The notes beneath the pieces are model-generated. The model ran no database searches. It saw only the letters and a list, made by a program, of their open reading frames with translations, and had not been told where the DNA came from. Below are positions 11,952 through 24,900 of a stretch of DNA of 64,000 nt, one piece after another. The DNA is from Trichuris trichiura. Its lineage: Eukaryota > Nematoda > Enoplea > Trichinellida > Trichuridae. A program made the position numbers and the translations under genes. The stretch is from positions 1,116,001 through 1,180,000 of the forward strand of contig JBAJFE010000034.1 of the NCBI GenBank assembly GCA_037903355.1, written 5' to 3'. How positions within the stretch are numbered: position 1 is the stretch's first letter; every line of letters begins with the position of its first letter.

Positions 11952-13720
11952 TCAAAGTTTCCTCGTATAAAAAGTCGAGCCGTTTTTGATGAATGACCGA
12001 CATTGCTTTTCCAGAAGATCGTACAGCTGCGAGTTCTCTGCGACCAAGTCACTATAATTTGTATTCGAATTAAGTTTGAAAATACCGCCATGGATGCAAC
12101 CTTAAATAAGGCTTCAATTCTGTGAAGCTCCACTGTTCTTTACAGGTGAAGAGAGTTTTCAGCCGGTCAGCTGCTTCATCAGGCAAGTCGAAGTGGGGAA
12201 AGTATTCAATAAAAGCAGGACTTTCCTCATCATGTACAACAGCTATGTCAACTAGGTGATCGAAACTTGTAAGCATTCCATCCGGCACGCTTTCTTGCCA
12301 AATCTTTTCAAAATCTTCCAAGTTGAACTGAAAGCAAACGTTAACGGAAATTTTAATGCAAGTTCATTTACCTTTCGCGCACGACGAAGAAGCATTTCAG
12401 CATACAAACGACAAAATTTCTTTTCGTCCAAACTTCGCAACTTCGGGTCTATTTCACTGGGCGTCGTAAACAGTTGGAACCAACGTTGAAGAACTGGCAA
12501 CGGTTCCAAAGTAGATAGCTCTGTCAGCACAGTTTCCTGACAAATTGTTCTCCAAGGACAAGAGATCTCTTCGATATATCGAACTATATTCGTCGTAAGT
12601 TTCTCGAGGTAGCCAAAGTCGAGTAATCGTATATTCCCTGAATTCAGTTAATCCCTCAAAACGTTTGAAGTGATATAGTGTTCATCAACCAATATCATAC
12701 TTGAGATCGTGCTAGTTCCATCAGTTAAGAGTGGGAAACATTCAAGCTCCATTTTAATGCTTATTATTATTAATTCGTTCTGAAAACGCAATTCGTTCCT
12801 TAACTGATAAAAGAAACAATTCAAAGCTGCATGAAATGAATTAGGAAGTTCAAAAAGCAAAAGTATGGACGTACCGTTTATTTCGCATGAAAACAGACGT
12901 TCAAGAGCGTCGTTTATTTCGTAATTGCTACATGGGATTTCATCGTACAATGTATCCATGGTTATCTAGAAGTCAACGCAAACAAGGAATACGACTCGCT
13001 TATAAAATAAGAAAACTGTTAGAAGTGGACAAAAATACACCAATTCAGACCGAAATTGCACAGTTAGCTTACTTGCGCAGTGCCTAAAGGAGGCTGGCTT
13101 TCGTTATTTTTTCCGCGGAATGTATAGTTTTCCAGAAAGTGACGCACTCTCCTGGCACAATTTATGCCAGGAAGAGCTAGCTGAAGGAGGGAAGTGGGAT
13201 TAGCAATCACCTTAAATAAATAAAGTGGGTTCCCAAAAGTTACAAATAAATGTGCTCAGTTACTGTATTGATTTCCTGCTCTGCCAGCAAACTGACTGTG
13301 CCCAAATCTTTTCGAGTCTGAGGTTTTTCCACCACAAGCAGTGTGCTCGAAAGCTGCGCGCCAACAATGGAAAAACTAGACTCCTTACTGCACAGGTGTG
13401 CATTCTCCGACAGACTGCCACGAATATAAAGCCTAACGGTATTTGAGCAACAAGTGAAAACAATGTTAGAACGCTTAAGTAGAGCACCTTTCACCGCACT
13501 GCAGTTTGCTAAGCAAGTTTTCTGAAAGTTCCAGCGCAAGCAAGCTATCTGGTTCAAAATAAGCTGAAAAGGTAAGGAACTCAAAGTTCTTCTGCAATGA
13601 CTCGACGTTCACGCGTTCAGAAAGCACAATGTCAAAGATTAAATCGCTATCTATTCCATCGTAAGTGGGTTCCTCTTCAGCTGGAGAACTTTCTTCAGCA
13701 TCTTCTGACATGCTGATCAT
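11952..13720 (-). CDS. DSCC1: sister chromatid cohesion protein DCC1
   Basis: Dcc1 joins Ctf8 and Ctf18 in the alternative RFC clamp loader that acts on PCNA at replication forks and supports sister-chromatid cohesion in the nucleus. Seven exons: 13720-13488, 13432-13264, 13180-13073, 12965-12875, 12637-12372, 12327-12101, 12051-11952. Introns are 44-237 bp, phases agree throughout, and the product is about 397 aa (human 393). Family landmarks: LLALELSENLLSKLQCG then LYIRG with a CSK motif in the N-terminal half; GNIRLLDF in the middle, matching the vertebrate YWRILEF segment; EDFEKIWQESVPDGM (residues about 293-307) opening the C-terminal winged-helix region; and LLEKQCRSFIKNG near the end, matching LLTKYxxSSMQNG. 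I chose the ATG at 13720; the ATG at 13711 is also possible. The acidic N-terminus (SEDAEESSPAEEE) is longer than usual. Confidence 0.93.
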
Positions 13721-15259
13721 AATCACTTTGAGGTTTGCCTCTTCCGCAAACAAACAATTCAATAAAACTCTTTATGAAACGTTGACTGATCTTCTACAAA
13801 ATATAAGTAAACAGGTTTCTGAAGCAAATCATGCACAACGGCCGTTTAGAAATAGTTCTTTGAGCAAGATTGCAAATGGTAGCTTCAAAAGGCTACACTC
13901 CATAATGACACAGCGAAACTAAAACATTGCAAATTCACTTAGGCCAAAGTTAACGCGGGCCAACTAAACATAGCAAATCGCATTTCGGGTTTTTTCCATT
14001 AGACGCCCAGTAGGTACTGTAGATGGAAGTGAAATCAAGCTTTGTTGAGCACGGTACCGCCCTTACACAGCTAAAGACACATCTTATTGTAATTGTGCAC
14101 ATTATTTTCTGTAACCTAACAATGAGCACGCATCGTGCATGTTGTTGCTGCCTCTCTAGAAAAAAAGCAGATAATCTTGCGGATCTGTGGATACCGTTCA
14201 CTATACGGTCCGCGCTGCAGCATAAATTAATGCTCGTTAGTCAGTTTCGCTTGCAATTTTGAATTCCTATCTGGATTGGAACAATGGATAGCTCTAGTTG
14301 GCAACGTTTCTGTTTAACTTTCAGTATTGCGCAATGAACTAAAGTTGAGAGAGCTTCTCGTTTTTCCCTCTTCATACTTAACAGAGTAAGGACTTATTCT
14401 CGCTGCGGACCTGCTGTCAAAAAAGGGAAACTGGCTGCGAATAACGAATCATAGCGGCATGAGGCTCTGAGTAACTAATATTGGGACAAACGTGGAAAAA
14501 AAGTTTCTATCCCTACACTTCTGAACTTCTGGCAAAACTAGGTAGCGTGTTGCGTGATTCACACTCAGGTGTGCCTGCAAACTCTTCTGAGGAAGCAGGA
14601 GACGGGTAGACCTGCCTGACGATTAGATGGATTGAAGACTCCCTACTACTGACCTGCTTTCCGACTCTCTGATTTCGATTTTCGGACCAGTCGGGTTGTT
14701 TTTCTGACCTTCCGATAGCTGTATTCCGACCGATAGTAAACGTGTTTATTCCAATCGTTCTATTATTGACGATTTACAACGTGATTTGCCCTACTGAAAT
14801 TCTGAGTACAACAAGTAAATGCACCAAATCTAACGTCCATTTTTTCTAGGTTAGAATGTTTCATGGACTTTGAACTTGCTTTGGTTATCAAATCCGGCTG
14901 TGAGGGGGCGCTGGAAAGGCCGTCGTTTCAAAAGCAGGTGTTAACCGAAAAGTGAATAGAAATACTGGTGTAACGTATGGCAGCTTGCTGCGCATTTGAA
15001 AGCGTGCTTAAGAAGTAAAGTTCACGAGAAATCAATTAATAACAAATAGAAAACTAAAAACCGGAGTTAAATTATCCGGGAGCACCGATCCGGTTTAGCT
15101 CAAATAGCGGAGCTTCTAGTGTATTCGCTAAGTGTTAAGCAAAACGGAATTGTAAAGTAAATATCCCAGGTTAAGCTTTATTGAAGCCGCTGAGAAGGGC
15201 GTTTACAGCAATTCCTCAGCTACGTGCTCATATGAGATGAATTCGTAAAAGTTCAAGCA
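13721..15259. other. intergenic, nothing recognised
   Basis: Spacer between the 5' end of DSCC1 and the 3' end of the cuticlin-like gene. No frame with family similarity, repeat or RNA gene was seen. Confidence 0.5.
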
Positions 15260-18200
15260 TTAACTGGCCAGGCTGATCTTTTGAGACCTGCGAATCCTGT
15301 GAAAAAGGAATGCTAGCGCGACGCTCACTATGAGTAATGTTCCACAAAGTGCAATGATAATAGCATAGTCGATTGAGAAGGAATATTTGACATCTTGTTC
15401 TTTGCAGCCGCTCTTCATCATCTGTTCCACCTCCGCACTATTTTCTACAAGAAATCCAGCCAGTTAATTTAAGCATGCCCAGTTGGAATTTTGCTTACCC
15501 CGGCGATCTTGGTTTTCATCATTTAATGGCAGTATAACCAACGGTTCAGCGGTTATATCCGTTTCAAATGATACTGGTCTTCCTTGAGAGGAATGGTAGA
15601 AAGACGAATTGGTTGCCCGTTTCTATATTTAAAAGCTGACATTATTATTAAAACCAGTTAACTTGCTAGTGAAACCCCAGGCAACTCAAGCAAAAGCGAC
15701 CTGCTTTTGATATCGATCTTCTTTTCCCCCTAACTAGGAAGCAAGGATCATTGCAGTAAACGTATTAACATGAGAAAAGACTTGGTTGCTGACTTGTACA
15801 ACACTTTTAGGAAATAATTTTGCTATGGTCTTAACGTTAATCTTTAACAGGCGATTTTGTAAAGGATAAACTTTACATTTCTTAAGTCTAACAGAATTAT
15901 TAACTATGTAAACTTAAATACCTTCTACAATGTCCCCTGTTAAAAAGATTGGTAAGATGTTAGTAATGTCAAGTTTCTTTTACGGAAAGTTTGTCCCGTT
16001 GAAAAATTTTTGATATTCCGGAGCTTTCGGTTCAAACGAGACCCGTCTTCAGCGGTGTTAATATAAAGCAATGAAGTAACGAAAAATCACGGTGTTGAAA
16101 TGATGTAATGAGTGTTGCGCGGGGATGTTTTAACTGTTTAAAATCGAATGTTTTAAAGTAGATTCCCTTGTGTCCTCCTCTTCTGTCTGTCAGCTAGCCA
16201 TTTTGTTGGATTATGGCTAGCTGACAGGCAGAAGAGTAGGACACAAGGAAATCTACTTTAAAACATTCGACCTTAAACAGTTAAAACATCTCCGCGCAAC
16301 ACTCATTACATCATTTTAACACCGTGAATTTTCGTTACTTCATTGCTTTATATTAATACCGCTGAAGACGGGTCTCGTTTGACCCGAAAGCTCCGGAATA
16401 TTAAAAATTTTTCAACGGGACAAACTTTCTGTAAAAGAAACTTGACATGAAACTATACGGTCCCGTACCAAGAAGTTGCATTTACAAGATGTTAGTAATG
16501 TCTCTAAAAAGCTGAGTTAGTTGGTCTTTTATGATTCTGATCACGACTGCTTTGCTAATTATGAAAAGCTTTCATAGGACGAATGGCTTGTACAGTTAAT
16601 TGCTAAGTGCATCGCATCAAAACACGTAGTTTCAGAGGTCATGCCTATTATGGAACAGAGAGGAAACCGCCGCAGCTGGAACACTATGACGGCTGCTGCA
16701 TACCACTTTTACGTTCCAGTACGTGATCTTTTCCCCATGTCTACTGAATGAAAAGAATAAATGTGGTTGATTCTTTTCTGGGGAACACTTAGTTTTCCTT
16801 ACAGAAATCGAGATTAATAACTTGTCTGCCAAAAAAGAAAAGCCTTTTACTGCCCACCGAAACTTCCACCTCACAAAATTGTTCTTCGACTTACTGTTAT
16901 TTTGGAATGTTCGGTAATATTTTCCTGCCCTGAGACAATCATTTTTTGTCCAGTTGAATTTACAGATGACGCATCAACACCATTGCTTTCCTTGAATAGG
17001 TCACGTCCCAAAGGCTCATCGTGTTGCCGAAGAGGAAGAGAAAACCTTCTAAAACGAAAACTGCACTGTAAACCAACTTTGTTATTCGTTACGAAAATCT
17101 AGCATGCGTAATGTTAACGTTTGAAAGAGTCCAACTGCATTTGCAATGCAACGCACTTACATGCTTTCTCCATTGGGCAGCTTGGAAGAAATGCTTGGTG
17201 TAGACAGTCGATTTGACTTTTTTGTGATTACTTCACGTGATGGAAATATAGTCGATCCCGACATTGGCGGTTTTAGTGGGAAGGGGATTGCCGAAGAATG
17301 GCGGAAAGGAAATCGTGGTATCGATGCTGAATTATAAGGCAAACCGCTTTCCAGCTGCATAGTACGATTCAGGCCGAGAAAATCAACTGAAAAACTAGGT
17401 ATCTCTGCCACAATATTCTCATTCTCCCCAGAACAATGGGGCGGCTGCAAGAAAAAATACAAACAATAATGAAAGAGAATTAACAATATACTGTTATTCG
17501 TTCGCAGCCATCTTCTTCCTTCAGGCAAATTTCAATAGAACACTGAAAATTCACTTCCGCCTTATCTGCAAACTTGAAGACTGAGGATTGCGTATACGCA
17601 GAAAGAGCTTTTGCCCTGTACTGCACATTCGACACAAGACGTAAATCACTGGTGCATCTGCAGTAATAAGATTTCAACTACCTAGAAACTGAGGTACGAA
17701 TTTGCTTACCCCTTATCGTCAATAATTTGTACTTTCGTACCCTGGCCATCGTCAACATTGCAGTTTTTAATCAGAATATCATAAACGCTGGGGTTTCCTG
17801 AGAAAACGGACGCTTTTATAATTACAGCACTACATAACATTCGAAGCGGTGGTCTCTACCGTTGCATTGCCACACGTGGAATATCTTGTCTCCCACAGAT
17901 GCGTAGCGAACTAGTGGGCCATCTGGAGAATCTCGCCTTAGTGTGTATAGACAGTTTGGCATTTGGCGTTGTTCGTTGACCTGATGCGTCGTTAAAGTGC
18001 TGAAAGAGATTGTTTGAGCATGTGGGTATCCTCCATAACGCCACAGTAACTGACCTTACTTCGAGTTGAGACTCGACCAACTTTTCAGTTTCTGTGTAAA
18101 AGCATCGCACACGATATGCTCTATCGACCCTTGTAATAAAAAATGGATGGAAGCTAACCACGACAGTGAAAGTGTATTCAACGCCGCGGGGGACGAGCTG

Positions 18201-21200
18201 CAACAGGTATGTGTTATTCTCATGTCTTTTGATTAACAAATGAATCCACTGTTTAGCTTACCGAAGTTCAAAATGTTTTTAGGATACTCTTGCCCCTCGT
18301 ATTATTACTATTATTATAATTATAATTATAATTATTATATTTTTTTTCTTTTCTTCGTAACGGGTTTGTTAATTTGTTTTTCTAAAGTTTTTTTCCGGCA
18401 TCGTCGTCCTTGTTACGGGCAGTTTAAAGTTTATTTTATTGGATTTATAAAGAACGAGCTGCAACAGGTAAGTATTATTCTTAAAAACTGTGGATTTCTG
18501 TGGATTTATAAGGAACCTGAAAATCACATTCTCCTGTAAAAGAGATGCGCTTTCATAGTCACACCGTTGTAGTTACCTAGTGACTTTACGTCCGCTGCGG
18601 TGAAAACCAGTATTCGTGTCAGTATGTGCAACAAACGATATGTATGTTCCATTTCTTAAAGAAAACGAGCGCCTATGCTCTAGTCCTCCGAGCCAGATCG
18701 CTGGCTTACGTAGAAAGATTGAAGATAGATACATGAGCGGCGTAGGCGGACCGATTCAAAGCATCGCGAGCTTACCTGAATGCCGGGTTCGCAATGTTGG
18801 CAAAAGGTGTCGCGATTCAACACTTCTACCTATCGAGGAAGGTGACGCAAAGGCTACAAGAGTTGTGCCGTTGAAGAAAGTTTCGGTAGGCGGTAGCGGA
18901 GAGAGAAACTTCCGCTTTTCGCACTCACCCAAAACTGCTAAGAAGGTCATTCCGGAGTGGCTGTTCAAAAAAACACAAGAGTGACAAGAAGCTGCGTCTG
19001 GGCGAAGGGATGATCAGCTTGCGGAGAAGCTCTGTTCCAGTGAAGGGAATCCCTTTATTCAAAAAAGATAGAAACATCTACATGGACTGAAGCGTGCACA
19101 CAGTCCGGAGGGTGCATTCGAAGGATAATTTTTTGATGAACCTTGATCTTTATTACGACTTCACTGATCATGACATTTGACGCGGACGCCCAGGAGGACC
19201 AGTTGCTGTTGCGTACTCCGTTTGGTTAGATGATATGTAGCAAAACAAATCAAGGAAGTCCAGAGCCACTCGTGTGATCTTTGCACATACGAATAAAGGA
19301 AGATCCTAATGATATTTTCAGAAAGTTCTTCCGGATACTCGTTTAAGGGGGATATTCGCCTTTGAAAATACAGGTTTAAATTTTATCGAGCCAGTCTAAA
19401 TGCGACGAGGAAAGCGTACGCTAAATCCCACGTTTGCTATTTCACCTACACGATGTCGGAAGCTATAAATTTTACGGTGTCAAGATTCTTAAAATCCATT
19501 CGACGGTTTTTTGCTGGATGAAGATGACCTTGGATGATCCAATCCGACAACCTTCATACGTTAAAAATGGCAAATTACGAGCTGCAATGCTCTTTAAGAA
19601 AAAACGTCAGGATTGTATGAAAGGATCATCGCCTAGTTGCAAGCATCAAAAATTTATGAAGGAAAGAGCTCCTTGGTCCGGCGGACATTGGAAAGGGCTA
19701 ATGAGGAGAGGACAATTAAGGCTTCGTTGAGAAAGAAATGCATTATTCGGTGCAAAAGAAACGGCCACTGTACCGTACGACATCGAGAGTATAAGTAACG
19801 TTAGACTGTTGGTCACCGTCGGAGACGATCTGATGGATATGACTCCGCTTACCCTGTTCCATTTTCTTAAAGGGAGATAACTCAAAGATTTGTCTGATGC
19901 AAGCAAAAGAAGCAGTGCGGAACCCTTCATCAATGCACGCCGGTTCAGAAAACGCTGAAGATAAGGTCAACAATTCATAGTTCACTATTTGAGGCGATGA
20001 AAGGAGGAATGCATAAACGAAAGTAAGAAGATTTTAAGATAAACTCTGTGGTCGCCTACGCGCTTTTCGGAAAGAAGCCCTTCCAGAATACAAAAGTGCA
20101 CCGTTTGCATGAGACTCATTACTTCCTAGTAGTCAAATTCTCCTGCGCTAAGGCTACTAATGCGAGGTACTGACTAGCTACGATTTGGTTACTGGAAGCT
20201 CAAGTCGTAGGAAGCAGTAGAAGTGCCAACGATAAACTACTATTATTTGTCATTGCTTTGAAAAGTACGTTATACTGACATCCTTTATTTACTTCTTGAC
20301 CAGCTAAATCCTCAAGAATTTGAATCGCGAAAGTTTTAAAATAAAAGTTAGAAGTACTAACAAAACGCCTACGGTTCTATGTGCATATGACGGCTCAGAG
20401 AGTTAAGTGACAATACGGCAGTTCAAAAATCCATGTTGTGAAAAAATGTTACCAACAGTTCCTTCCACACTGGGCATACAGTTTTACTGTCTTAAAATTT
20501 ACACACGCAGAGATGGTTGAAGTAAGGCTAAGCACTTTAGTATAATGCAGTCAGGGTTCCCAGATATTTTTGAATATTGACCTGTTTACAAAGCTAGAAG
20601 TTTTGAATTTAGCAGACGCAGTGGTCGGAGACATTTATGCTATTTCTTGGTTGTATGCCACTGGTGTAAATCCAAGAACTACAACTTTCTGAAAAAACGA
20701 CGACGTTTTTCCTGTGTAGCACCTTGGCCCTATTCAGTTAGTTCGCGATCTAAAACTAAAAGTCTTAGATATTTGTATAACTTACTTCAGAGCCAAGAAA
20801 TTAAAATAGGAATGTTCATGACGTTTCAACATTCGTAATTCCTATTTATTTTATACTGAATAATCAGTTAGGAAACGCAAGCCGCCAATACCATTTTTCT
20901 TACAACGAATGTGACAGAAAGAAGAGTGGCCTGAACTATTCATAGTTTAGTAAAATAATTACGGAGTGATCTACACCTGAAACACTGCTCACGTCTTCAA
21001 AATTAAGTTCTTTAATTTATCAGCAAACATAGTTTAGTTATAAGAACTCAGCTACTGGTCTGATATGCTCAAGCTCCAATGGAATTTTAGATTTTGCTTT
21101 TTTAACTTACATAAAGAAGTAGCAGACTTCTCAAATACTGTTATACTACGCTTCAGCTAAATGATAACTCGGATGTTCAAATGCATTGAGCTAAAGTGGT

Positions 21201-21918
21201 TAGGGCAAAAAGTCCTCTAAAAATTGATTCAATTTATTTAAATTCGCCTAAACTTGGGTTATCTTACCATGCGCTGGCGACGCATATTGCATGTTCCAAG
21301 GCTAAGACTCATTTCGATTGTCTCGTCCGTTGGTAAAAACGGAGCAGCACCACCAATGGGTGTTAGAGCAGGGAAGTCCACCTCCGGTTCTTCAGAGACT
21401 AGTCCATTCTCGCCATAACGTTGCGACATAGAAGTATAGTTAGTTTATGATGCATGAAAGCCGGCAAAGCCTACTAGATTTTTCAGTTCGCTCAGATCAG
21501 CAGGTATTGTATCTGCTGTATTTTGTTGCAGAAGTCTAAGCTTAGGAAGGGACTCTGAGCGACGTTTGAATAAGCCAAAATGTTCTCTCAGGCCGTCCTC
21601 CACAGCAATTGGTCGACTCTGCGTGAATGACCGGATACATTCTACTTTGTGGGATTCTCCTTTGACAAACACGCGTCCCTTAAACGGTCTGATAGTGTCA
21701 AGCCTGATGATGACTTTCTCAGCGCCACAAGCCACATTTGGAAAACCTGCAATGCAAATGAGAAACAACGTATGAAAATTAGGAACCTTAATTCATTGTT
21801 TACCTCTAATGCCGTTATTAAAAAGGCCTGCAGGTTGAGCTTGACTTTCGGCAGTGAAAAGGTTAAACAGTAACAAGCACATGCTAGAGATTATTTGCGG
21901 CCTAACAAGAATATCCAT
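15260..21918 (-). CDS. cuticlin-like ZP-domain membrane protein, complete
   Basis: A zona-pellucida-domain protein of the nematode cuticlin type, which polymerises in the cuticle or apical extracellular matrix after cleavage from a membrane anchor. Eleven exons: 21918-21804, 21746-21475, 21408-21268, 18197-18055, 17999-17860, 17797-17710, 17657-17492, 17444-17161, 17048-16895, 15622-15499, 15444-15260. They sum to 1812 nt, 603 aa. Order: signal peptide (hydrophobic to about residue 22), ZP-N with VACGAEKVIIRLD and PFKGRVFVKG, a long linker, then ZP-C with VVVSFHPFFITRVDRAYRVRC, QMPNCLY, VYDILIKNC and a CERITPPHC end. A Ser/Thr-rich stalk, a KR site opening exon 10, one transmembrane helix and a short basic tail follow. 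The linker inside the ZP unit (about residues 65-175) is longer than in typical cuticlins. The exon 2/3 junction uses a poor GAG acceptor. Intron 3 (3.07 kb) and intron 9 (1.27 kb) are filled with transposons; the rest are 47-112 bp. Confidence 0.93.
16018..16055 (-). ncRNA. hammerhead-like motif, left arm of intron palindrome
   Basis: On the - strand: CCG, CUGAAGA, hairpin C-GGGUC/GAACC-G (one G-A mismatch), GAAAGCUC, CGG. It is in the sense orientation of the cuticlin pre-mRNA. See the right-arm entry for the better-paired copy. Confidence 0.45.
16359..16396 (+). ncRNA. hammerhead-like motif, right arm of intron palindrome
   Basis: On the + strand: CCG, CUGAAGA, hairpin C-GGGUC/GACCC-G with loop UCGUUU, GAAAGCUC, CGG. 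The stem is fully paired, and the layout equals that of PLE-1 at 7606. Confidence 0.5.
18298..18360. repeat. ATT/ATA low-complexity repeat and pyrimidine tract
   Basis: Runs of TTATTA, TAATTA and then T-rich sequence inside cuticlin intron 3. It produces a tyrosine-rich spurious frame. Confidence 0.7.
19430..19985 (+). pseudogene. BEL/Pao-like integrase relic in cuticlin intron 3
   Basis: The + strand, across several frameshifts and stops, reads YFTYTMSEAINFTVSRFLKS, then a segment with IQSDN, then FMKERAPWSGGHWKGLMR. This order (core D of SDN, then the PWWGG-type box near the catalytic E) is characteristic of integrases of BEL/Pao-class LTR retrotransposons. No LTRs or upstream RT were recognised. 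A + strand frame at 18616-18984 of unknown identity may belong to the same relic. Antisense to the cuticlin gene. Confidence 0.6.
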
Positions 21919-24900
21919 CAGGCCAGAGTATCTTCCTATGACAACCAGAGCTTCTCAACTAACTTCACTTGCGGCATCAATCATTTTAAATAATTTCTTC
22001 CCCAAGTGTGCGCCCCACTTGATCCAAGCAAAAATGCCAGAAATGCTGCCAAGAGAACTGCATTGGAGGGTGAATAATTTTTATCGTAGAACTGCTGTGC
22101 GTCTGGCGTGGCGCCCAATTCAAACCAGTTCAGGAAACGAGGTACAGTTTTGAGGAGCAGAGCAATTGTGAGAACCGTTGTAACAATCTAGCAAGCAATC
22201 ATCATCATGTGGTTAGCTGACCGTAAGACTTTTTCCTAGGTTGAGTATGTGGAGCATCAGTTGTAATATTTTTCTAGCAGCAATTACCTCTGCGAACTAC
22301 TTTCAACCATCTGTCTTAAGCTCTCTTTCATGGAGCACGAATAAGGGATGCCATATCTGTATGAATGATACCTGTGAAATTCACCTGCGAAGTTACAGCT
22401 AAAGTAAACCTAGGTGTATCGCCCATAAACTATTTATCAGTTCGCGTCACCTTCGATTTGGAACGGTCATATCTATGTTAAACATTTGTTCCAATGTGCT
22501 GATATAACGTTATTCAGTGCAGGCGCTTTCTTTTCGTGCCACATCGTATGATGCCGTTACAGATAAACTTATCCGAATATGCATTTCGTTCAATTCTTGA
22601 GTTGTGACAGAATTTGTCGACGCTATTTCATCAAAGATTATTCCATTTTGTCCGCGGCTAATGGCTTAGAGAACACCCATAACTGCTTGCATGACTGCGC
22701 TGAGGAAATTGTAACGACCAAGAATATTTCAAATTCGACAAGTTGTAGATGAACAAGTGAAGATAACAGACGATTCTCACAAACAGCTATTATTATTGCT
22801 TCTGCAAAAGTTTTCATGCACCCTTCTCCTCTCTATTCTTTCAGTAACAGAAATATTAGTTACTGAACTACCTATAATGCTGTGTTACACCTTCCTTCAG
22901 AGGCCAATTGCTCTATCGGAAGAATAGCGTTGATAATTAAACATGCAGCATATTAATATAACCTTCATAACTTTATGATGCCCCACCTTCGAAATAGTGC
23001 TTCACCTGTTGCAACGTTAAAGGAGCGTCCTTTAAACCAGAAAAAATTTCGTCCAGCGATTGAATTTAATAACTGTTGAGAAACTGTTTATGCTCAAAGA
23101 AAGCACTTCAGTAGGGCAAGGGTAGACTTTTACAGTGTACAATGTCCCACCTTCATCCGAGCCAATATCTTACAAACTGTTGCAAATAACGGCGCTTAGA
23201 AATATGTAGTTCATTATATATCTTTAACTTTTCAAAAACAGTTACTTTTTTTAGAGAGTATTATCTACTTAATGCATGATTATGTGTGAAGCAGTTATCA
23301 TAGAATGTCCCGTTGAGATAAGCATAAAAATAATTTCTGCCTGTTGCCTTCGCGTCTGTTGGTAAATTTTCTTCAAGCGGTCAAATTAATTTGACGTTGC
23401 GTGGCAAAAGTAACGTTTTCAATGCATGATTATGCGAAACATTTCACTTGCCGAAATAAGGAAAAACTTGTCCAAAATTTTGATTGTAACCCAGGGAGTT
23501 ATGCGAAACGAGGCTGTCAGAACTCCAAAGCTCTGGAAGGGCTAGTTTTGTTTGTTTGCAAAGCAGGATTACACCTTACATGAATATTGCCATATTTTGC
23601 TGCAGCACAAAAATTCAGCCTGCGAATATGCCAAACTTTCACTTATGTTAACCCTCCATTACAACACTTGGTCTAGTACAGCGAACACCCCTTTTTCCGA
23701 TTGTAGTAAGAAAGGAACAGCGCAAACCATCGTTACGTGCTGTAAACGAAAACGTGTAAAAGGAGAAGATCAGGTGACCATGTGCCCTTTGTCTTTTTTC
23801 TAAAGACTTTAAGCTTCAAAAATGCCCACCATTTTTTGTCATTACATTTGCTTGAGACAGCAGCTTTTGAAAGTACTGCTGAAAAAAGCACTGGAATATT
23901 AACAATGAATCACTGAGAAACTATTGCTATTCTTACAATGTTTAAAAAACAGCTTTTCAACATTTAAACTGACGTTATCTACGCACTTTCGAGAGCACAG
24001 AAAAGTAATTTCACTTTTAGTCTGCTTTTCGCCGACGAACTGTCCGGTTATTCATTGTTGGAGTTGGGTGTTGTTTACAGCTCACAGACTCGCTGAACAG
24101 TACTAACGAGAGACCAATTCGTTTCAAAAAATGGAACTATACCAACTGGTTAAAAAGATTGTATTACTATTGGTAATAGTCCCAAATAAAGAATGCACAA
24201 CAGTGCCCACATTTTAAGATAAAGCAAGGAACATATACTCAGGACAACTCACATCCTACAACCACTGTTTAGTCGGCAAAAATGTATTACACATTTCTGT
24301 GGTGACTGACTTCATTCCTTGAAGCTGTCTGCGCCTCTTCAGAGCACCTATGGAACTCCTATTGAGCAGTTTTAACAGCTGTTAGAATTCGGAAAGAATT
24401 CCTGCTTAAGCAGAATAGTTAAATGCTACTGGAAGTTAAACGAAAAACAGATACAACTGTCTGCGACTAAAAAATTTGCCGAGCGTCAATCACAGTCTAC
24501 GGTCATAAAGAACTTAAAAAATTAACCATCGGAACAATAAAATTCTATTGAATACAATGCCATCGAACTGAAAACACAGGAGGCCTAGAAACACTGACCA
24601 CTGCTTCCTTTTTCTACAAAAGCCATTATGAAAGCCGGGCCAATAGACTGGTTACAATGTAGGAACGAGATGGCACGAATGAATGTTCCTATAGGCGTCC
24701 TCCTGCTTAATACATTGAGCATTCAGGAATTTTCGATTCGTCACTCTCTTCCAAGTGCACTGAAGAAGGAACAGCTAACCATGTTTCAGCAGTACGTGTT
24801 AGAAATTCTATTCTAATAACGGTGATTAACCGCAAGTAGAACTACAGACGATTTACAGCAGATAGGATTAACTTTTGTTTTTCAATGAATTGCCTAGGCG

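Larger units (their letters stand above)
15971..16485. mobile_element. short non-coding palindromic PLE derivative in cuticlin intron 9
   Basis: Two near-identical arms of 230 bp in opposite orientation (15971-16200 and 16214-16443), a 13-nt loop, and a 42-nt tail (16444-16485) that includes GTCCCGTACCAAGAAG. The unit is flanked by an exact 17-bp direct repeat, aagatgttagtaatgtc, at 15954-15970 and 16486-16502. Each arm holds a hammerhead-like motif and the AACGGGACAAA terminus seen in other PLE ends. There is no coding capacity. It looks like a non-autonomous Penelope derivative mobilised in trans, not a decayed full element. Confidence 0.85.

Noticed and set aside
13721..13762. DSCC1 start at 13762
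   Set aside because: The codon there is TTG; the first in-frame ATG is 13720.
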